Assembly: GCF_021560175.1 (NCBI RefSeq)
Contig: NZ_CP091110.1
Span: 5,997,001-6,061,000 of the forward strand
DNA: 64,000 bases
From: Neobacillus drentensis
GTDB lineage: Bacteria > Bacillota > Bacilli > Bacillales > Cytobacillaceae
Direction of reading: 5' to 3'
The position numbers were made by a program, and so were the translations under genes. How positions within the stretch are numbered: the stretch's first letter is position 1; the number at the start of each line of letters is the position of its first letter. The notes beneath the pieces are model-generated. The model saw only the letters and a program-made list of their open reading frames with translations, searched no databases and was not told where the DNA came from. Below are positions 1 to 7,711 of the stretch, one piece after another.

Positions 1-2480
1 CCGTGTTCTGCCACCTGCACGTTCACACCTTTCCGCTCTAAGGCGGTCACCAGTGCAAACACATTGCGGCCGTCATCTTCCACTAGCAGGACTCTTTTTC
101 CTTTAAATAACTGCTCATCGGGGCATTCCTCTTCGGTTAGAGTAGCTTGCTGCTCCTCACTTTCCCATGTCGGTTCTTTCGTTAATTCAATTTCACTGGC
201 CGTTGCCGCTTCCTCTATTGCCAACTGCACATCATTCGGCATATCTTCTTCTGCCTCCCAGCGGCTCGGGATAAACAAAGTAAACGTGCTGCCTTTTTGC
301 GGCTCGCTTTGTACCTCAAGTGTACCGCCAAGCAATCGAGTAAATTCACGGCAAATCGATAAGCCAAGACCCGTACCGCCATATTGCCGGTTGGTCGTCC
401 CATCCACCTGTTGGAAGGCATCAAAAATGATTTGCTGCTTTTCCTGTGGAATGCCAATTCCCGTGTCCGTTACTGAAATGGCGAGGACAGGTTCACGTGT
501 TTGTTTATTGAGTAATTTCCCTGCTTTTTCAGAAGGGGCCAGCCCAATTTTCAGCGTGACACTGCCTTGTTCCGTAAATTTAAAGGCATTTGATAAAAGG
601 TTCTTCAATATCTGCTGTAATCTTTGCCCGTCCGTCGAGATAACGGGTGGTATATTGGAATCCATGTGGATGTCGAACTGTAAATTCTTTTTCGCTGCCA
701 CCGGGTTGAACATATTGCGCATCGTCTGCGGAATCTCCGTGACATTGACTTCATCTGTTAAAATTTCAATTTTTCCTGCTTCAATTTTTGATAAATCAAG
801 AATATCATCAATCAGCCGCAGCAAATCAACGCCGGAGGTATTCACCACCCGTGCGTATTCGGCCACTTCCGTGTGGTCCATATCCGAATTATTCTCCATC
901 AGCATTTGCGACAGGATGAGAATACTGTTTAATGGGGTGCGCAGCTCATGCGACATGTTCGCAAGGAAATCGGTTTTGTATTGTGAACTCATCCTTAATT
1001 TGATTGAATAATCTTCTAGCTCGTCCTTCGCTTTTTTAAGTTCAATAGCACGCTGTTCCGCATATTCCTTCTGCTCTTCCAAATAATCATTGGAGAGGCG
1101 TAATTGTTCTTGCTGCATTTGTAATTCTTCCGATTGTGCCTGCAGTTCTTCTGACTGCGCCTGTAATTCTTCGGTCAGGACTTGGGATTCCGCTAGGAGT
1201 CGTTCTACTTCCATTCGTCCCGTTACCGTTGAAATCGATGAGCCAAATTTATCTTGGATCAAATCGAGTAAAGTCAGGTGCTGAGCATGAAACGGCTGCA
1301 GTGCAGCGAACTCGACAACTGCTTCTACGCGATCATCAAACAGGATCGGGGCAATTAATAGATTACGCGGGTTTGAAGTGCCTAACCCTGTTGTTATTTT
1401 AAAATGATTATCTGGTATTTGATCGATTAGAAAAATTCGTTTATCAACGGCTGCTTGACCAATGACCCCTTCGCCCATGCGAAAATTCGTCTTGACGAGG
1501 TCACCATCGGCGACGGCATACCCGGCTACTTTCACAAAATCCACTTCACCCGCTTGCTCGCGGCGCAGATAGACCACCCCGTAAGCGGCCCCTACCAGTG
1601 GAGCGAGTTTGTTAATAAACATCTGGGTGAGTTCATTGATATCGGTTATCCCTTGATATAATGTGGAAATATCGGTTAGACTTTTTTGCACCCAATTCCG
1701 CTTTTCAAGGGCTTCCAGTAAGTTGTTCATAGCCTCAGCAAGTTCCTGTGTTTCATCATGTGTGTTCACTTCGATCCGTGATGTCAGGTCGATTTCTGAG
1801 TTTTCGTCCATGATTTCATCAATCGTTCTTACTACCTTTTTAATCGTTCTAACGATCGTATTAGAAAGAATAACAGAGATGGCAATTGTAAATACAGATA
1901 CTAAAATAATAATTGCGTATAAGATTAACTTTAAATTATTCGTATGCTCATTAAGTTGATTAATGCGTCCTGTTGTCAATTTCTTTTCGGTGGCTAGAAA
2001 GGATTGAAACTGCGTACGCAGTTGATCCGTAATCTTTTTGCCCTTGTTTTCCGCAAATTGCTGATTTAAAAAGCGCGTATTATTGCTCTTTTTTGCATTA
2101 ATGACAGCCTCACCGGTATTTGTGACCCAGTTTACGATTAATGGTTTCATTTCTTCCAAATTCTTCTGTTGACTGCGGCTATCTAGCAGGGAATGAAGAT
2201 TATTGTAATTATCAAGCCAGCTCCGATTCCCTTGGTTATAAGGCTCCAGATACTGTTCATCCCCCGTTATAACATATCCTCTCATGCCCGTTTCCATGTC
2301 GAGGACATTTTTTTGAATTTGATTGGCCAGGTCGTGGATTTCGATATCGTGTTTGGCCACATAGTCTACCTCTTTTTGCAAATCTGTCATTCTATTAATA
2401 ACCGTTAGTAATGACAGTACCAAGCAAAGTAAAATCGATAAGTAACCTACGATAATTTTTGCATGGATGTTGAAGTTCAA
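1..2480 (-). CDS. rsbK: Hybrid sensor histidine kinase RsbK-like (CHASE3-HAMP-GAF-HisKA-HATPase-REC), 3' end cut by window edge
   Basis: Read on the minus strand the frame stays open from about 2480 to the left edge (826 codons seen). An N-terminal membrane helix (~5-28) is followed by an extracytoplasmic CHASE3-like region containing MRGYVITGD, a second helix (~175-200), HAMP, a GAF domain (~270-410) and a Gln/Glu-rich coiled coil. HisKA follows with phospho-His 511 in NMSHELRTPLN, then HATPase with LKNLLSNAFKFT and DTGIGI. The start of a receiver domain (LLVEDDGRNVFAL) is lost at the edge before its Asp. The best start is TTG at 2480 behind GGGGGCGG; ATG codons lie only after the first helix, so the start is uncertain. 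B. cereus RsbK has this layout and signals to RsbY in the SigB cascade; the nearby rsbY, dps and rsbVW-sigB support the name. Confidence 0.85.
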   Translation of the reverse strand, partial: MNFNIHAKIIVGYLSILLCLVLSLLTVINRMTDLQKEVDYVAKHDIEIHDLANQIQKNVLDMETGMRGYVITGDEQYLEPYNQGNRSWLDNYNNLHSLLDSRSQQKNLEEMKPLIVNWVTNTGEAVINAKKSNNTRFLNQQFAENKGKKITDQLRTQFQSFLATEKKLTTGRINQLNEHTNNLKLILYAIIILVSVFTIAISVILSNTIVRTIKKVVRTIDEIMDENSEIDLTSRIEVNTHDETQELAEAMNNLLEALEKRNWVQKSLTDISTLYQGITDINELTQMFINKLAPLVGAAYGVVYLRREQAGEVDFVKVAGYAVADGDLVKTNFRMGEGVIGQAAVDKRIFLIDQIPDNHFKITTGLGTSNPRNLLIAPILFDDRVEAVVEFAALQPFHAQHLTLLDLIQDKFGSSISTVTGRMEVERLLAESQVLTEELQAQSEELQAQSEELQMQQEQLRLSNDYLEEQKEYAEQRAIELKKAKDELEDYSIKLRMSSQYKTDFLANMSHELRTPLNSILILSQMLMENNSDMDHTEVAEYARVVNTSGVDLLRLIDDILDLSKIEAGKIEILTDEVNVTEIPQTMRNMFNPVAAKKNLQFDIHMDSNIPPVISTDGQRLQQILKNLLSNAFKFTEQGSVTLKIGLAPSEKAGKLLNKQTREPVLAISVTDTGIGIPQEKQQIIFDAFQQVDGTTNRQYGGTGLGLSICREFTRLLGGTLEVQSEPQKGSTFTLFIPSRWEAEEDMPNDVQLAIEEAATASEIELTKEPTWESEEQQATLTEEECPDEQLFKGKRVLLVEDDGRNVFALVTALERKGVNVQVAEH

Positions 2481-2659
2481 GCCCTTTATGGTAACCGCCC
2501 CCTCAATGAATATACTCTTATTTTAACCTGTAAAAATTTAGGTTTCATTGGTTTTAACAATTTTGATACTATAGTAATAGTTTTAATTCCAGTTCATTTA
2601 TCCTAGTTCTAATACCCGTTTTTCTTCTCGTTGAAACCCTTTTTTAAAAAAAATTTATT

Positions 2660-2685
2660 GTTTTGAATGATGGTTTGCCGGGTAT
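2660..2685 (+). promoter_or_regulatory. SigB-type promoter of dps
   Basis: GTTTTG (2660-2665), 14 bp, then GGGTAT (2680-2685), a close match to the SigB consensus GTTTAA-N12-15-GGGTAT. It lies about 35 bp upstream of the dps start. dps-like genes are SigB-dependent in B. subtilis and B. cereus. Confidence 0.8.
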
Positions 2686-2721
2686 TTAATCAATATCATG
2701 ATTATTTTGGAGGTTGATTAA

Positions 2722-3177
2722 ATGGCGAAAACGAAAGAAAAAGTTCAAGTAACAGAGGTTCTAAACCAGCAAGTGGCTAACTTTTCGGTTCTCTATATGA
2801 AGCTTCATCATTATCATTGGTATGTAAAGGGAGAAAACTTTTTTACCCTGCATGTTAAGTTTCAAGAGTTGTACACGGAGGCCGCGCTTCATCTGGATAC
2901 GATTGCGGAGAGGATGCTGTCACTAGGAGCGGCACCAACCGCCACGCTTAAGGAGCAGCTAGAGCTGTCGTCGATTAAGGAAGCGGCTGGGGATGAAAGC
3001 GCCGGGGAGATGGTTCAGGCGCTGGTTGATGATTTTGACAATGTCTGCAGTGAACTTACTGAAGGAATTACGGTTGCTGAGGACAAGGATGACCAACCGA
3101 CGGCCGATATGTTTATTGCAATCCGGACGTCGTTGGAGAAGCATGGCTGGATGTTGAAGGCTTATTTAGCAGAATAG
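2722..3177 (+). CDS. dps: Dps-family DNA-binding ferritin-like protein
   Basis: This 151-residue protein is of normal Dps length. Dps proteins form dodecamers that oxidise and store iron and protect DNA during stress. The intersubunit ferroxidase signature is visible: H32-W33 in LHHYHWYVKG, H44 in FFTLHVKFQ, and D59 and E63 in LDTIAERML. A GGAGG ribosome binding site sits 8-10 bp before the ATG, a SigB promoter lies upstream and a terminator follows, so it is a single-gene unit. It sits between rsbK and rsbY, where the B. cereus SigB cluster also carries a ferritin-like gene. Whether it corresponds to dps or mrgA of B. subtilis cannot be decided here. Confidence 0.93.
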   Translation: MAKTKEKVQVTEVLNQQVANFSVLYMKLHHYHWYVKGENFFTLHVKFQELYTEAALHLDTIAERMLSLGAAPTATLKEQLELSSIKEAAGDESAGEMVQALVDDFDNVCSELTEGITVAEDKDDQPTADMFIAIRTSLEKHGWMLKAYLAE

Positions 3178-3186
3178 ATGTATTTG

Positions 3187-3214
3187 GGTGCCAGTTTGTA
3201 TGCTGGCACCTTTT
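3187..3214 (+). terminator. Rho-independent terminator of dps
   Basis: Perfect 8-bp stem GGTGCCAG/CTGGCACC (3187-3194, 3203-3210) followed by TTTT, ten bases after the dps stop codon. Confidence 0.85.
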
Positions 3215-3243
3215 ATATTCTAGTGGTGTTTGGGGGGACGGGG

Positions 3244-3612
3244 CACTATATCAACTTTTCATAGTAGTGCTCGTTCTATTGTTTTTTCGGATGTGTGCGG
3301 TCACTATCAGCCGCTTATTTTACCCGCTCTACTGTTTTTATCACGTGCGCGGGCACTATCAACCGCTTATTTTGACCGTCCTACTAGTTTTTCCATGTGT
3401 GGGGGCACTATCAGCGCTTATTTTGCCCATTCTACTAATTTTTCCACCCGCACGGGCATTATCAACCGCTTATTTTACCCATCCTACTTATTTTTTCACG
3501 CGTTCGGGCACTATCAACCGCCTAGAATCCCTATCATTCTCTCTCCCCACTAACGACAGTCACTATCAACCGCCCAAAACGCCCACTCCACCCGTTTCCC
3601 CCTCCACACCAA
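3244..3612. repeat. Degenerate tandem array A, period 52 bp, seven units
   Basis: The word CACTATCA(A/G)C recurs at 3244, 3302, 3354, 3406, 3457, 3509 and 3561. After the first interval (58 bp) the spacing is 52, 52, 51, 52 and 52 bp. Between the words lie related but diverged segments (CCGCTTATTTTACCC, a CTACT word, a T-run, a GC-rich stretch before GGG). The array fills the space between the convergent ends of dps and rsbY. It is not coding: 52 is not a multiple of three and the reading frame rotates from unit to unit. Confidence 0.85.
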
Positions 3613-3614
3613 CA

Positions 3615-4826
3615 CTACTTCTTCCTCACCTTGCCCGTCCGAATCACTTTTTCCCGTCCACGTGCACGATCGACCCCATTTGTTGAAACCATCACCAAAC
3701 ACATATCATCCTTCGCGTCCTGCAGCAGCTCGGAACTCAACTGCAGCCGTTCAAATAACTCCTTGGGATCCTCCATCTCCTGTTCACGCAAACTGCGAAC
3801 CAATTTCGAAATGGCCACCTCATATTCCTCTTCAAGTCCCTCTGACAGACCATCCGTAAACAGCAAAATTCGGGCATCGCTTTGATAAGGAATCACCCCT
3901 TTGGTGACCTCAATCTCCTCAAAAAAACCAAGGGGACAGCAGCCGTTCGTCATCAGCTGCACTTCCTCATCGACAATGGCAATCCCCGCCGGATGACCAG
4001 CATTGACGTATTCAATCGTCTGTTCAGCCGTATCCAGCACAAAATAAATCGCCGTAAAATAATAGTTTTCTAGACTTTCCGGCATCCGGAGCTGGTTCAT
4101 CCTCCGATTTAGTTCAATCATCACGGCTTCAGGGTCACCTATCCCTGTAATCGCATCTTTTAATGTCGAATATATGTACATACAAACAAGCGAAGACGAA
4201 ATCCCATGCCCCATCATATCAAGTAAAATAACCCCATAGCGGCCCGGGCTGATTTGGTACCAGGCATACAGGTCCCCAGCGAGTTCAAATGAAGGCTTGT
4301 AGACCGCCGAAATGGCGACATCGTCCTTTTGGATTGGTTCACTCAGCATGCTAAGCTGGACCTGTTTGGCCAAGTTTAACTCATGCTGAATCCGCTTATC
4401 CCGCTCCTTACGTAAGTCCTTTTCATACTTTAACCTTAGTACAGAGCGAATTCGTGCCAACAGCTCCACTTTATTAATTGGTTTCATCACATAATCGAGC
4501 GCGCCGGCATCCATCGCCTCGGCCATCTTATAGGAATCGCCCATTGCCGTCACAATAATAATCGGCAAATCCGCGTACCGCTCATCGGCAAGAATCGTCC
4601 GGCAGGCTTCCAGTCCATCAATCTCAGGCATCATCAGGTCCATTAAGATTAAATCAACAGGGACTTCCACAGAGTCTGAATCCGAACCAGCTGGATCAAG
4701 CTGAAGATAATCGTATAATTCCCTGGCAGAAGACATCAACACTAATTGATCATAGCCCGCCTTCTGGAGGATTTTCTCAATAATCATCAGATTTGTTATA
4801 TTATCATCCACAATGACAATATTCAT
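3615..4826 (-). CDS. rsbY: Response regulator with PP2C-type phosphatase domain, RsbY-like
   Basis: A 403-residue protein starting at MNIVIVDDN; ATG 4826 lies 8 bp after GAAGGGG, while the longer frame would start inside a repeat hairpin. Residues 1-125 are a receiver domain with acidic D7/D8, phospho-acceptor D63 (LILMDLMMPE), T93 and K115. A coiled linker (~125-165) leads into a SpoIIE/RsbU-type PP2C domain (~170-375) with GDLYAWY, LLDMMGHG and LLFTDGLSEG, where the Asp residues bind metal. In B. cereus, RsbY is phosphorylated by RsbK and dephosphorylates RsbV-P to start the SigB response. It lies directly downstream of sigB, separated by a hairpin. No rsbR/S/T/U stressosome genes are seen nearby. 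Confidence 0.88.
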   Translation of the reverse strand: MNIVIVDDNITNLMIIEKILQKAGYDQLVLMSSARELYDYLQLDPAGSDSDSVEVPVDLILMDLMMPEIDGLEACRTILADERYADLPIIIVTAMGDSYKMAEAMDAGALDYVMKPINKVELLARIRSVLRLKYEKDLRKERDKRIQHELNLAKQVQLSMLSEPIQKDDVAISAVYKPSFELAGDLYAWYQISPGRYGVILLDMMGHGISSSLVCMYIYSTLKDAITGIGDPEAVMIELNRRMNQLRMPESLENYYFTAIYFVLDTAEQTIEYVNAGHPAGIAIVDEEVQLMTNGCCPLGFFEEIEVTKGVIPYQSDARILLFTDGLSEGLEEEYEVAISKLVRSLREQEMEDPKELFERLQLSSELLQDAKDDMCLVMVSTNGVDRARGREKVIRTGKVRKK

Positions 4827-4842
4827 AAACATACCCCTTCTG

Positions 4843-4907
4843 AAAAAGGTGCCTGTCACCCACCCTTGTTAAAAACGCTAACCCGAGTGGGTGACAGGCA
4901 CCTTTTT
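4843..4907 (-). terminator. Long inverted repeat between sigB and rsbY built from two GGTGCCTGTCACC elements
   Basis: Arms 4843-4863 and 4887-4907 are perfectly complementary over 21 bp (AAAAA plus GGTGCCTGTCACC plus CAC) around a 23-nt loop. On the minus strand the stem ends in TTTTT, so it can act as a terminator or attenuator after sigB. The arms are one instance of the dispersed GGTGCCTGTCACC element found elsewhere in the window. Confidence 0.8.
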
Positions 4908-4913
4908 TTCTAT

Positions 4914-5708
4914 TTACACGGTGTTTAATCCTTGATAGGCATCACGTGCTAGTTCCTTGCGCAGTTTTTCAATAGCCTTTTTTTGCAAGCGGGAAACATG
5001 CATTTGTGAGATCCCCAATTGTTCACCCGTTTCTTTTTGGCTTTTATTTTCTACAAACGTGCAATGAATAATCTCTTTCTCTCGTTCCGATAAAACATGC
5101 AGTGCGCTTTCGAGCAAAAGTTTTCGGTCGACTTTTTCAAAACCATCATCAGGCGAACCGAGTATATCTAAAGCAGTGACCACATTTCCTTCCGAGCCGG
5201 TTTCAATCGGCAGGTCAACAGAAGCGGTCTGGTAGCTTTTCCCCATTTCCATCGCTTCCAAAACTTCCTCTTCCGATAGCTCCATGTACTCGGCAATTTC
5301 TTCGATTTTAGGAGAACGCTGGTTTTTATTCGTCAGCTCGTCGACTACGTTTTTAATTTTCGGCCAAACTTCCTTTACTCGTCTTGGAACATGGACGCTC
5401 CATGTTTTATCACGTAAAAACCGTTTGATTTCTCCGATTACCGTTGGAATTAAAAAGGATTCAAATGACTTCCCGGCACCTTGGTCATATCTTCGGATGG
5501 CGGCCAATAATCCAATCATTCCGACTTGCATGATGTCTTCATGAAAATCTCGTCCTTTTGAATACTTTCGGGCAAGGCTCCCAACTAGGGCGGTATAATG
5601 TTCGACTAAAATGGTTTGGGCTAAAGGGTTCTCCTTTTGTTGAAATTCCAGAATCAGGGCGTCGATTTCTTCCTTAGTTCGCTTCACGGGTTGTGGCTGT
5701 TGTCCCAT
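4914..5708 (-). CDS. sigB: RNA polymerase sigma factor SigB
   Basis: A 264-residue sigma-70 family factor of the SigB/SigF group, which directs transcription of the general stress regulon. Region 2 is seen around DIMQVGMIGLLAAIRRYDQ and region 4 around LGISQMHVSRLQKKAIEKLR near the C-terminus. ATG 5708 (MGQQPQP) is preferred, with GGGGAG about 10 bp upstream; a GTG at 5726 is also in frame. The start lies inside the end of rsbW (35-bp overlap), which suggests translational coupling of sigma factor and anti-sigma factor. It is third in rsbV-rsbW-sigB. Confidence 0.95.
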   Translation of the reverse strand: MGQQPQPVKRTKEEIDALILEFQQKENPLAQTILVEHYTALVGSLARKYSKGRDFHEDIMQVGMIGLLAAIRRYDQGAGKSFESFLIPTVIGEIKRFLRDKTWSVHVPRRVKEVWPKIKNVVDELTNKNQRSPKIEEIAEYMELSEEEVLEAMEMGKSYQTASVDLPIETGSEGNVVTALDILGSPDDGFEKVDRKLLLESALHVLSEREKEIIHCTFVENKSQKETGEQLGISQMHVSRLQKKAIEKLRKELARDAYQGLNTV

Positions 5709-6156
5709 TATTTTCACGCTCCCCACTTAGATACTTCGCCATGAAGACCGTTACACCGGAATGATTCAAAACACGGACCTCGTCCATCAGTGTTTCGATC
5801 AAAAACAGACCTAACCCTCCCTCTGAAAGTTGTTCAACGGTACTTGATTCCGTATAAGGGCCTAGCTCGTTTCTGGTTTGGATAAAATTAAAGCTTTTTC
5901 CACTGTCAGCTACCATAACTTCTAACTTGTCCTCATAAATGCCGAATCCTAAAGTGACTTCGCCGCCTTCCTCTGTGGAGTAGGCATGCTGGACAGCATT
6001 GGTTGTCGCTTCACTGACAGCAATTTTTATATCCTCAATCTCCTCATATGTATAACCCATGCGGCTGCAAATCCCTGATAACGTTAACCTAATTACACCG
6101 ACATAGTCTGATTTTGCTGGAATCTTCATTTCAATATAGTCCATCACTTGTTTCAT
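5674..6156 (-). CDS. rsbW: Anti-sigma-B factor serine kinase RsbW
   Basis: A 160-residue GHKL-type protein. RsbW binds and inactivates SigB and phosphorylates RsbV. The ATP-binding N-box is visible (IAVSEATTNAVQHAY), as are the glycine motifs (VADSG and GGLGLFLIETLMDEV). It begins 13 bp after rsbV and its 3' end overlaps sigB, so the three are one transcription unit. Length and motifs match B. subtilis RsbW (160 aa). Confidence 0.95.
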   Translation of the reverse strand: MKQVMDYIEMKIPAKSDYVGVIRLTLSGICSRMGYTYEEIEDIKIAVSEATTNAVQHAYSTEEGGEVTLGFGIYEDKLEVMVADSGKSFNFIQTRNELGPYTESSTVEQLSEGGLGLFLIETLMDEVRVLNHSGVTVFMAKYLSGERENNGTTATTREAN

Positions 6157-6169
6157 CGTCCCCCACCCT

Positions 6170-6484
6170 TTAATTTGCAGAAATATTCATTATGTTCCCT
6201 AGGCCAGTAATTTCAAAAAGCCGCTTCAGTCGATCAGATAACTCAATCAGTCTTAATTCTCCACCGTTTTCCTTAAGCTTCTTAAATAAACCAACAAACA
6301 CGCCAAGACCCGTACTGTCTAGATAGGAAACGTCCCTGAGATTAATACTCATGATTCTGTTTTCCCCTTCAGCGAGCGGTAATAATTCCTCTCTTAGGTT
6401 TGGTGCAGTAAAGGCATCAATTTCCCCTGCTAGCATCACCGATACTTCCTCGTTTTGCTGATGTACATCTATACTTAGATTCAT
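6170..6484 (-). CDS. rsbV: Anti-sigma factor antagonist RsbV
   Basis: A 104-residue STAS-domain protein. Unphosphorylated RsbV binds RsbW and frees SigB. The regulatory serine is S57 in YLDSTGLGVFVGL, the site phosphorylated by RsbW and dephosphorylated by the PP2C phosphatase. A GAGGTGAT ribosome binding site precedes the ATG. It is the first gene of the operon, and the SigB-type promoter just upstream implies positive autoregulation, as in other bacilli. Confidence 0.95.
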   Translation of the reverse strand: MNLSIDVHQQNEEVSVMLAGEIDAFTAPNLREELLPLAEGENRIMSINLRDVSYLDSTGLGVFVGLFKKLKENGGELRLIELSDRLKRLFEITGLGNIMNISAN

Positions 6485-6516
6485 TCCATCATCACCTCTA
6501 GATATTTATAGTGTAT

Positions 6517-6542
6517 ATAACCACATTTAAAACATTCTAAAC
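6517..6542 (-). promoter_or_regulatory. SigB-type promoter of rsbV-rsbW-sigB
   Basis: On the minus strand GTTTAG (6542-6537), 14 bp, GGTTAT (6522-6517), about 35 bp before the rsbV start. The -10 has one mismatch to GGGTAT. Autoregulation of the sigB operon by SigB is established in Bacillus. Confidence 0.65.
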
Positions 6543-6563
6543 CTACTTTTTTAAAAAAATTTA

Positions 6564-6618
6564 GGAGCATAGGGACGGTTCTCTTGCTTCGGAAGCAAGA
6601 GAACCGTCCCTATGCTCC
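6564..6618. repeat. Perfect 26-bp palindrome with 3-nt loop (GGGACGGTTCTCTTG element)
   Basis: Arms 6564-6589 and 6593-6618 are perfectly complementary around CGG. It lies between the divergent rsbV and small-protein promoters. There is no strong U-tract, so a terminator role is not obvious. The core resembles a dispersed palindrome I recall from other Bacillaceae; it is seen only once in this window. Confidence 0.85.
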
Positions 6619-6679
6619 CTATTATACCCAAATCTTGTAATCTAACGAATAGTCCATGTGGCCTAGCTCGAATGGTATA

Positions 6680-6704
6680 GTTTGGGATTTTGGAAAGTGG
6701 GTAT
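6680..6704 (+). promoter_or_regulatory. SigB-type promoter of the small charged protein at 6737
   Basis: GTTTGG (6680-6685), 13 bp, GGGTAT (6699-6704), located 33 bp upstream of the proposed start codon. Confidence 0.65.
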
Positions 6705-6736
6705 ACAAAAGCTACCACAGCTGGAAGGGAGAGGAA

Positions 6737-6910
6737 ATGATGGATGAACTGAAAAAATTAAAAACAAAGTTGAAAGTCGAAACGGAAAAAAATGGTTCGA
6801 TGGCGCAGAACTTTGATGAAGTAAAAAAACTTGGCAAGCAAATGACGAAAGCCAAAACGGGTACTGAGCTGAAAGAGGAACGGGGTTTAACTCCAGATCC
6901 GCTTCAATAG
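6737..6910 (+). CDS. Small charged protein of unknown function, putative stress protein
   Basis: A 57-residue Lys/Glu-rich soluble protein beginning MMDELKKLKTKLK. The start is set by GGGAGAGG just upstream; the longer frame back to 6656 would begin before the promoter. I recognise no family. It has its own SigB-type promoter and a strong terminator, so it is very probably a real single-gene SigB regulon member. The heptad-like Leu/Lys pattern at the N-terminus could form a short helix. Confidence 0.7.
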   Translation: MMDELKKLKTKLKVETEKNGSMAQNFDEVKKLGKQMTKAKTGTELKEERGLTPDPLQ

Positions 6911-6917
6911 ATAGATG

Positions 6918-6950
6918 TAACGGCCATTTCCTAGGGCCGTTATTTTTTTT
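6918..6950 (+). terminator. Terminator of the 6737 gene
   Basis: Stem TAACGGCC/GGCCGTTA (6918-6925, 6935-6942) followed by eight T. Confidence 0.9.
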
Positions 6951-6976
6951 GCCGAATACAATATATAATATAGATG

Positions 6977-7010
6977 AAAAGGCTTGCACCACTAGTTAGG
7001 TGCAAGCCTT
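6977..7010 (-). terminator. Terminator of the 7046-7537 gene
   Basis: Perfect 12-bp stem AAGGCTTGCACC/GGTGCAAGCCTT (6979-6990, 6999-7010); on the minus strand it ends in TTTT. Confidence 0.85.
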
Positions 7011-7045
7011 ATTTATAGTAAGCTTCGGTACCCATAGATCAGTTT

Positions 7046-7537
7046 TTAGAACTGCTTTTCAAGTGGATCCTCTCGACCATATCGCTGGTAAAATTCATCT
7101 ACCTGCTTCTCAGGATGGGGATCCCCATTGTTTCTTTCAAGGTCCTCTTGTGTTTGAAAATCCTGCCCATCGCTCTTGGCGATGTTATAACCAGACAGAT
7201 GCTGACCTTGTTCTTCAAGGTCCCGCTGGCCATTTTGGGAAGCCCGCTCCTGATTGGCTTGGCCAGTCTGGTTCAGGTCACGGTTTTGCGAGCCCTGATT
7301 CTCCCCCGATTGTCCAATTTGCCTAAACTGTTCTTGATGTTCTTGATTCTCCCGCTGCGAACCTTGTTCATCCATTAACGGGAGGCCATCATCGTCTCTA
7401 TGACCATACTTTTGCTGCAAGTTGTTCTCGCCATTCATGGATTTTTGCTCGTTTTCCGTCTGCTTATAAAGAGTGTCATCCTCTTTAATACCTGCTTCAT
7501 CCAATGTGTTCGTGCCATTATAATTGGTAGTCATCAT
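7046..7537 (-). CDS. Gln/Asn/Glu-rich hydrophilic protein of unknown function
   Basis: A 163-residue protein starting MMTTNYNGTNTL behind AAAGGAGG; the frame is open further upstream, but this ribosome binding site decides the start. The sequence has almost no hydrophobic clusters and is very rich in Gln, Asn, Glu, Gly and Asp, with recurring NQ/QNG/GQ words. It is predicted to be disordered, like desiccation or stress hydrophilins. No family is recognised. A plausible SigB promoter lies about 145 bp upstream and a terminator follows. Confidence 0.7.
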   Translation of the reverse strand: MMTTNYNGTNTLDEAGIKEDDTLYKQTENEQKSMNGENNLQQKYGHRDDDGLPLMDEQGSQRENQEHQEQFRQIGQSGENQGSQNRDLNQTGQANQERASQNGQRDLEEQGQHLSGYNIAKSDGQDFQTQEDLERNNGDPHPEKQVDEFYQRYGREDPLEKQF

Positions 7538-7682
7538 AAATTCCTCCTTTTTCCAAGACTGCTGTTGTTCATCCTTGTCGTTCAACAGGATTTACCGAAC
7601 AGGCAACCACATATTTCTATCACCCGCTTCCTTTTATTAAAATTTTCATCCAGGCTACCTTTTTGATAGCCATGTTAGTGTA

Positions 7683-7708
7683 ATACCACCTCATCTTCGT
7701 CCTCAAAC
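7683..7708 (-). promoter_or_regulatory. Candidate SigB-type promoter for the 7046-7537 gene
   Basis: On the minus strand GTTTGA (7708-7703), 14 bp, TGGTAT (7688-7683). The -10 has one mismatch and the implied leader is about 140 nt, so it is weaker than the other SigB sites here. Confidence 0.45.
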
Positions 7709-7711
7709 CAC

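Noticed and set aside
64..1011. 315-codon open frame on the plus strand
   Set aside because: It is antisense to the rsbK kinase and ATPase domains, which show clear motifs on the minus strand; there is no ribosome binding site or recognisable fold.
3230..3686. Plus-strand open frames rich in GHYQP/ALSTAYF words
   Set aside because: They are translations of the 52-bp array; the frame changes between units and no ribosome binding site is present.
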